From the IMG/VR virus record IMGVR_UViG_3300021376_000465, positions 1-20,029 of that record: a stretch of DNA of 20,029 bases. One strand, written 5' to 3'. A program made the translations under genes and the position numbers. This document shows, piece after piece, positions 16,523-20,029 of this stretch. Origin of the DNA: a virus. Position 1 is the first letter of the stretch; the number at the start of each line of letters is the position of its first letter. The notes below the pieces were generated by a model. That model made no database searches. It was not told where the DNA came from and worked only from the letters and a program-made list of their open reading frames with translations.

Positions 16523-17338
16523 ATGCAAAGTGTAGGAACAGGTATACAGTCTGGAACAAGTTTAGGTTCAGGATTTTCTTCAAGACCTGATCCTTCACCA
16601 CGTAAAATAGGAATAGGCAACCCTAGAACTTTAGGGGGTTCAACTGCAGGAATATATAAAACGTCAGAAAGAAGTCAATATGATCAACCTGACGCGTACG
16701 ATGAAGATGTTGATGAAGAAGATATTGATGTTGCAAAAAGAAATATTCCTATCTCGAATATTGATGGTGTTCGTTCTGCGACAGATTCAATGTCTAGAAT
16801 TGGAACAAAAGCGCAAACAAACCAGGCAACAGCTGGCGGTATCGGTTCTTACGCTGGTGCAGTTGGTCCGATTGGTGAGAGTATTTTACGTAGTTATATT
16901 TATGAAATGATATTATCTGAAAATTCTATTGCACGTGTTTATGGATATAATTCTTTGGGTATTGGCAATCAGACAGCAGCTAAGAATTTAGGAAGTCGTA
17001 AAGGTGGTCCTCTTGTAGGAAATAATTTTAATGCTAATGGTGGAATTGTAAGAAATCGTAGTAATGGGCAATCTCGATTTGGTATGCAACAACATTCAGG
17101 TGAAAGAACAGGTAATCCAGCCAAATGGGTGAATGGTATTTCTCCAATACAGCAACCGTCGTTGGAAGATGAAAATTTAGGTGAAATTACGCATGTGATT
17201 GATGATAATCAAAGAGAAGAAGAGGGAATTGGGCAGTCAACGTATGAATTATTTACAAATTCAGTTGAAAATCGTGATACAAATACAATTGGTTTAAGAC
17301 GTCATCGAGAGCAAAGAATAAAAAGTAAGAATAAATAA
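16523..17338 (+). CDS. Unrecognised Gly/Ser-rich 271-residue protein with an embedded L-x-E helix
   Basis: I do not recognise this protein. The first ~115 residues are Gly/Ser/Arg-rich with an acidic patch (YDEDVDEEDIDV), so probably disordered. Residues 121-133 form the one clear amphipathic helix, ILRSYIYEMILSE. It resembles the N-terminal helices of the genes at 14612 and 17385 and ends in L-S-E. The C-terminal part is Gly/Asn-rich, ending in a basic tail (RRHREQRIKSKNK). No Cys is present. The ribosome site is poor. If the embedded helix is a cleavage or core-binding site, the protein could be a prohead component processed in its middle; this is inference. Confidence 0.6.
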   Translation: MQSVGTGIQSGTSLGSGFSSRPDPSPRKIGIGNPRTLGGSTAGIYKTSERSQYDQPDAYDEDVDEEDIDVAKRNIPISNIDGVRSATDSMSRIGTKAQTNQATAGGIGSYAGAVGPIGESILRSYIYEMILSENSIARVYGYNSLGIGNQTAAKNLGSRKGGPLVGNNFNANGGIVRNRSNGQSRFGMQQHSGERTGNPAKWVNGISPIQQPSLEDENLGEITHVIDDNQREEEGIGQSTYELFTNSVENRDTNTIGLRRHREQRIKSKNK

Positions 17339-17384
17339 TACTTTACAATTAATATATAATTATTAAATAAAAAGATGAGATGTT

Positions 17385-17777
17385 ATGAGTTTAATTAAAA
17401 GTAGTACTCTTAGAAAACTAATTAAAGAAGCTGTAATTAAGCATTTATTGAGTGAAATTAAAAAAGAAGATAAGCCAGATGATGATTGTAAAGATTGTGA
17501 TAAACCTGTGTCTAAATCATCAAAAAGTTCAAAAACAATTGGTAAAAAGCCTTATCGCGGTCAGAAAGTTGATCCAATGTCATTACATAAAATATCAGGA
17601 ACATCAACAAAAAAAGCAAAAGCAAAATCTTCTGTATCAAATACGAAAAGTAAAACAAGTGATGATGACGAGCCTAAAGAAATGAGAAAATTTGGTTCGC
17701 ATTATGATGATGAGGCTTATGATTTGGAAGAATCTGATTATGAGCATGAAGAAGCAGAAGATGAATTTGAAGATTAA
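17385..17777 (+). CDS. Small putative internal protein with capsid-targeting-like N-terminus
   Basis: No named family is recognised. The 130 residues start with an amphipathic helix, LRKLIKEAVIKHLLSE (9-24), very like the start of the gene at 14612. A short CKDCDKP segment follows, then a Lys/Ser-rich basic middle (40-90) and a strongly acidic end (DYEHEEAEDEFED). The helix ends in L22-S-E24, fitting gp21 cleavage. The remainder would be a small, highly charged, disordered polypeptide, as expected of a DNA-associated internal protein. Its position just before the scaffold gene supports a prohead core role. The box TTATTAAATA (17360-17369) lies 15 bases upstream of the ATG. Confidence 0.62.
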   Translation: MSLIKSSTLRKLIKEAVIKHLLSEIKKEDKPDDDCKDCDKPVSKSSKSSKTIGKKPYRGQKVDPMSLHKISGTSTKKAKAKSSVSNTKSKTSDDDEPKEMRKFGSHYDDEAYDLEESDYEHEEAEDEFED

Positions 17778-17817
17778 TTTGTTTTATATAATATATTTTG
17801 ATAAATAAATTGATAAA

Positions 17818-17825
17818 TATAAATA
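17818..17825 (+). promoter_or_regulatory. T4-type late promoter box TATAAATA before the scaffold gene
   Basis: This exact match to the T4 late-promoter consensus lies in the 57-base gap before the scaffold gene. In T4, transcription begins about six bases after the box, here near 17831. That gives a near-leaderless message for the ATG at 17835 but a 19-base leader for the ATG at 17850. The same octamer also occurs inside coding regions (2924, 6003), so chance cannot be excluded. Confidence 0.5.
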
Positions 17826-17849
17826 AAATATTAAATGAAAGAAAAAGAC

Positions 17850-19697
17850 ATGACTAGTAGTTTATTTAATGAAGCATTAAATGACGCTAAAGCAATTCGC
17901 GCAGCGGCTGAAGAACGTGCTAAGCAACAGTTATTAGAAACAATGTCACCTAAATTAAAAAAAATTGTTGAAAATACAATTAATCAACAGATGGGTCTAT
18001 TTGAAGAAGAAAGTGATGATATCGATTTAGATAATCTCGAGCAAGAGTTAGCTGATGAGACTGAATCAACATCGTCAACAGCATCTTCAACTAGTCAAAT
18101 GTCTGAGGATGATGATCTAGGTGAAATTGATTTAAATGAAGAAGAAGTTGAAGAATGTGGTCAAAATTATTCAATGGAAAGTGATGAACCTTACGATCGA
18201 AAAGTAAACGAATCAGCCAAAGAAGTTTTAAACATTCTTTTAACCAAAGATGTAATAAAAAGAAATTTACAAAAAGAAGTAAAAGCTTTTGAAAAAGAAG
18301 TAAAATTACTAAAAAATATGTTTGTAATGATTGAAAATCACAAAGTTGATAATAAAACTGTTAAAAAAGTTGATCAAACATTATTAAAATTAGTTGAAAA
18401 TTCAAAAAATATCGCCAGTAACGATATAATTAAAAATCAAACCCAAATTAAACTACAATTTAGCAATGCGTTGCAGGAGTTAAACCAAATGACAAGAAGA
18501 AGAAATAACATTTTAGCTGAAAATTATGCTAGCTTAGCACGTCGTTCTAGACGTCTTTTTGAAGCTGAAGGTGATGAAGAAGAAACAGACGATTTATCAG
18601 ATGTTCCTGCTTTAGATGATGAAAGTCCCGAAATGGATGACGAAATGGATATGGGCGCCGATATGGATTCTAAGTTTGAAGAATCTGATCCTGAAACCTT
18701 AGAACGTATTGCCAATCAAATTAGACAAATGTTAAACGGCGAAGGTGGCGATGAAGAAGGTATGGAAGATATAGGCGATGAAGAAGGTATGGAAGATATG
18801 GGCGATGAAGAAGAAGAAAAAAGCCCTAAGACTGAATGGGCTAGACGTCGCGGTCGTTTATTTGCAGAATCCGATGATTTAGAAGAAGTTGAAGATTTAG
18901 AAGAACAAGAATATTGTGAAGATGATATGCCAGAAATGCAAACAGAATCAGATTATTTCTTTGAAGCCGATAGGAAAGAAACTGCAGCTCAGAAAAAAGC
19001 ACGTTTAGCTAAGGAAAAAGCAGCAGCTGAAAAGAAGAAGAATGAAAAGAAGAAGACAACTGAATCTCAGCGTCGTGGTGGTGATGTCTTCTTGGAAATT
19101 GATGAAAACATGTTGAAGCGTGAAATTTCTCGTATGAAGAAACTTCGTGAAGGTGATGCTGAAGATATGATTTCTCATTTTGGTGGTGCTAAGAGTGAAG
19201 GGGAACCATTCTTGGATTTCGATGATAGTGACTTAAATGGTAATGTAGATAATTTAGGAAGTTTTCCTTCAAAGGGTGGACGTTTAAAAGAAGGTCGCTC
19301 TTACAATAGCAACGGACAAACCAGATTGCTCGAAGGTAAAGTTCAAAATTACAGAAAAGCATTAACCGGTATGAAAAATCAACTTAGCGAAATGACTTTG
19401 TTCAATGCAAAGTTATTGTATGCTAACAAACTTATGCAAAATCGTGATCTTACAAACTCACAACAACGTCATATTGTTGAAAGTTTAGATCAAGCTAAAA
19501 ACCTTCGTGAAGCCCAACTTCTTTTCGAAGGTCTTAGCAAGAGCTTAACAAAGGGAACAGGTCGTTCTGGTTCTCTTAACGAAAGCGCAAGTCGCCGAAT
19601 CGCCGGTGGTTCAAGCAGATCAACTTCTAGTGCACAATCAGCACAAAATAGAATTGAAACAGACCGCTGGGCAATCTTGGCTGGTATCAAGAAATAA
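17850..19697 (+). CDS. Prohead scaffold/core protein, gp22-like, unusually long
   Basis: The scaffold fills the prohead and is destroyed by the protease. From ATG 17850 it has 615 residues against 269 in T4 gp22. Layout: N-terminal helix SLFNEALNDAKAIRAAAEERA (3-23); acidic stretch (~47-115); coiled coil with EVKAFEKEVKLLKNM (~125-225); acidic repeats (~235-350); Lys/Glu-rich helix (~370-410); and a C-terminal helical domain with LLYANKLMQNRDL and SLDQAKNLREAQLLFEGL (~515-570), the recognisable scaffold part. Two copies of RRx(R/G)RLF (231-237, 332-338) and many L-x-E or L-x-x-E sites suit protease digestion. The in-frame ATG at 17835 has no ribosome site, so 17850 is preferred. It directly precedes the capsid gene, as in T4. 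Confidence 0.85.
   Translation: MTSSLFNEALNDAKAIRAAAEERAKQQLLETMSPKLKKIVENTINQQMGLFEEESDDIDLDNLEQELADETESTSSTASSTSQMSEDDDLGEIDLNEEEVEECGQNYSMESDEPYDRKVNESAKEVLNILLTKDVIKRNLQKEVKAFEKEVKLLKNMFVMIENHKVDNKTVKKVDQTLLKLVENSKNIASNDIIKNQTQIKLQFSNALQELNQMTRRRNNILAENYASLARRSRRLFEAEGDEEETDDLSDVPALDDESPEMDDEMDMGADMDSKFEESDPETLERIANQIRQMLNGEGGDEEGMEDIGDEEGMEDMGDEEEEKSPKTEWARRRGRLFAESDDLEEVEDLEEQEYCEDDMPEMQTESDYFFEADRKETAAQKKARLAKEKAAAEKKKNEKKKTTESQRRGGDVFLEIDENMLKREISRMKKLREGDAEDMISHFGGAKSEGEPFLDFDDSDLNGNVDNLGSFPSKGGRLKEGRSYNSNGQTRLLEGKVQNYRKALTGMKNQLSEMTLFNAKLLYANKLMQNRDLTNSQQRHIVESLDQAKNLREAQLLFEGLSKSLTKGTGRSGSLNESASRRIAGGSSRSTSSAQSAQNRIETDRWAILAGIKK
18747..18818. repeat. 27-base tandem repeat encoding GDEEGMEDI/M
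   Basis: Two full copies of a 27-base unit beginning GGCGATGAAGAAGGTATG (18747-18773 and 18774-18800) differ at the last base only. A shortened third copy (18801-18818) follows. They encode acidic nine-residue repeats in the scaffold. The near identity suggests recent slippage duplication and possible length variation between relatives. Confidence 0.85.
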
Positions 19698-19721
19698 AAA
19701 AAGAATTAGTGAACGAAAAAA

Positions 19722-19762
19722 AGTTTTAAAACTGATATTCTAGAGTATATTTAGTTTTAAAA
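19722..19762. repeat. Direct repeat AGTTTTAAAA upstream of the capsid gene
   Basis: AGTTTTAAAA occurs at 19722-19731 and 19753-19762, start to start 31 bases (about three helical turns). Between them lies the imperfect dyad ATATTCTAGAGTATAT. Both lie in the 95-base gap before the major capsid gene, the longest clear gap in the head block. They could be binding sites or part of the capsid gene's promoter. No exact TATAAATA is present in this gap. Confidence 0.4.
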
Positions 19763-19792
19763 AGAAAAAAACATCAGGAGAAATAAAAAATT

Positions 19793-20029
19793 ATGTCAAG
19801 TTATACACTACAATCACTCACCGAAGGCATCAGACAACGCCACGTCGGTGTACAAAATAAAAGATTAGTCGAAAAGTGGGCACGTACAGGTCTTCTCAGA
19901 GGTCTCAACGATGTAAATCGTGAAAATATGTCTCAACTTCTAGAAAACCAAGCCTCACAACTCCTCCGCGAATCAAATACCCTCGGTAACGATGCTGTTA
20001 AAGGTTTCACCTCTATCGCTTTCCCCATC
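19793..20029 (+). CDS. Major capsid protein (gp23-like), N-terminal part, cut by window edge
   Basis: Only the first 79 residues are present. They show the T4-type capsid propeptide: a charged helical head (SLTEGIRQRH, RLVEKWARTGLLRGL, MSQLLENQASQLLRE) followed by SNTLGNDAVKGFTSIAFP, which is typical of the start of the mature capsid shell protein. Cleavage by the gp21 protease is predicted after Glu60 (L58-R59-E60, then Ser), close to the T4 site after residue 65. AGGAG at 19776-19780 lies 12 bases before the ATG. Codons switch to many C-ending forms (CTC, ACC, GGC, CGC) unlike most neighbours, as expected of a very highly expressed gene. Confidence 0.9.
   Translation, partial: MSSYTLQSLTEGIRQRHVGVQNKRLVEKWARTGLLRGLNDVNRENMSQLLENQASQLLRESNTLGNDAVKGFTSIAFPI

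Noticed and set aside
15027-17685. Short plus-strand frames at 15027, 16172, 16680 and 17452
   Set aside because: Each is nested in a better-supported gene with a ribosome site, and none has a plausible protein composition.
1-20029. tRNA genes, CRISPR arrays, insertion sequences, introns, attachment sites or stop-codon reassignment
   Set aside because: No cloverleaf-sized gap, regular spaced repeats, transposase or integrase motifs were seen. No gene is split, and TAA/TGA behave as normal stops.

Overview
This is a strongly AT-rich, gene-dense stretch of a contractile-tailed bacteriophage in the T4 supergroup, probably a distant (far-T4) relative rather than a close T4 cousin. All genes lie on the + strand, stop codons are standard (nearly all TAA, two TGA), and gaps between genes are under about 100 bases. 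The diagnostic genes are the T4-type DNA-packaging and prohead set: large terminase (gp17), portal (gp20), prohead protease (gp21), prohead scaffold (gp22-like) and the start of the major capsid protein (gp23). The host cannot be told from this window. No tRNA, CRISPR array, insertion sequence or integrase was seen.

Layout. Bases 1-3505 hold two adjacent virion-type proteins: the end of one gene cut by the window edge, and a 1021-residue protein with a LamG/concanavalin-like domain. The two share a related C-terminal module. Bases 3591-8518 are a replication/recombination block of overlapping or closely spaced genes: a RuvC-like nuclease, a gp61/DnaG-type primase, a single-chain fusion of the Mre11-type nuclease (gp47/SbcD) with the Rad50-type ATPase (gp46/SbcC), and a small zinc-ribbon protein. 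An unrecognised 124-residue protein (8557-8931) then leads into the packaging and head block: terminase (8943), portal (10645), a helical protein in the place T4 uses for core proteins gp67/68 (12729), and the protease (13580). Six small or mid-sized proteins without confident names follow (14190-17777), then the oversized scaffold (to 19697) and the major capsid protein, which runs off the right edge.

How the genes work together. The nuclease, primase and Mre11-Rad50 protein fit recombination-dependent phage replication, whose branched DNA must be resolved before packaging. Terminase and portal pump the DNA into a prohead built on the scaffold. The gp21-type protease would then digest the scaffold and trim the capsid protein. 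Candidate (I/L)-x-E or (I/L)-x-x-E cleavage sites are visible in the capsid protein and scaffold. Similar sites occur in two small proteins (14612, 17385) whose N-termini look like T4 capsid-targeting helices, so these may be packaged internal proteins.

Most worth a second look: the Mre11-Rad50 fusion and its unusual C-x6-C hook; the family of L-[KR]-x-[LY]-[IV]-x-E...L-x-E helices near the protease; the portal's glycine-rich and acidic C-terminal extension; and the very long, repeat-bearing scaffold.
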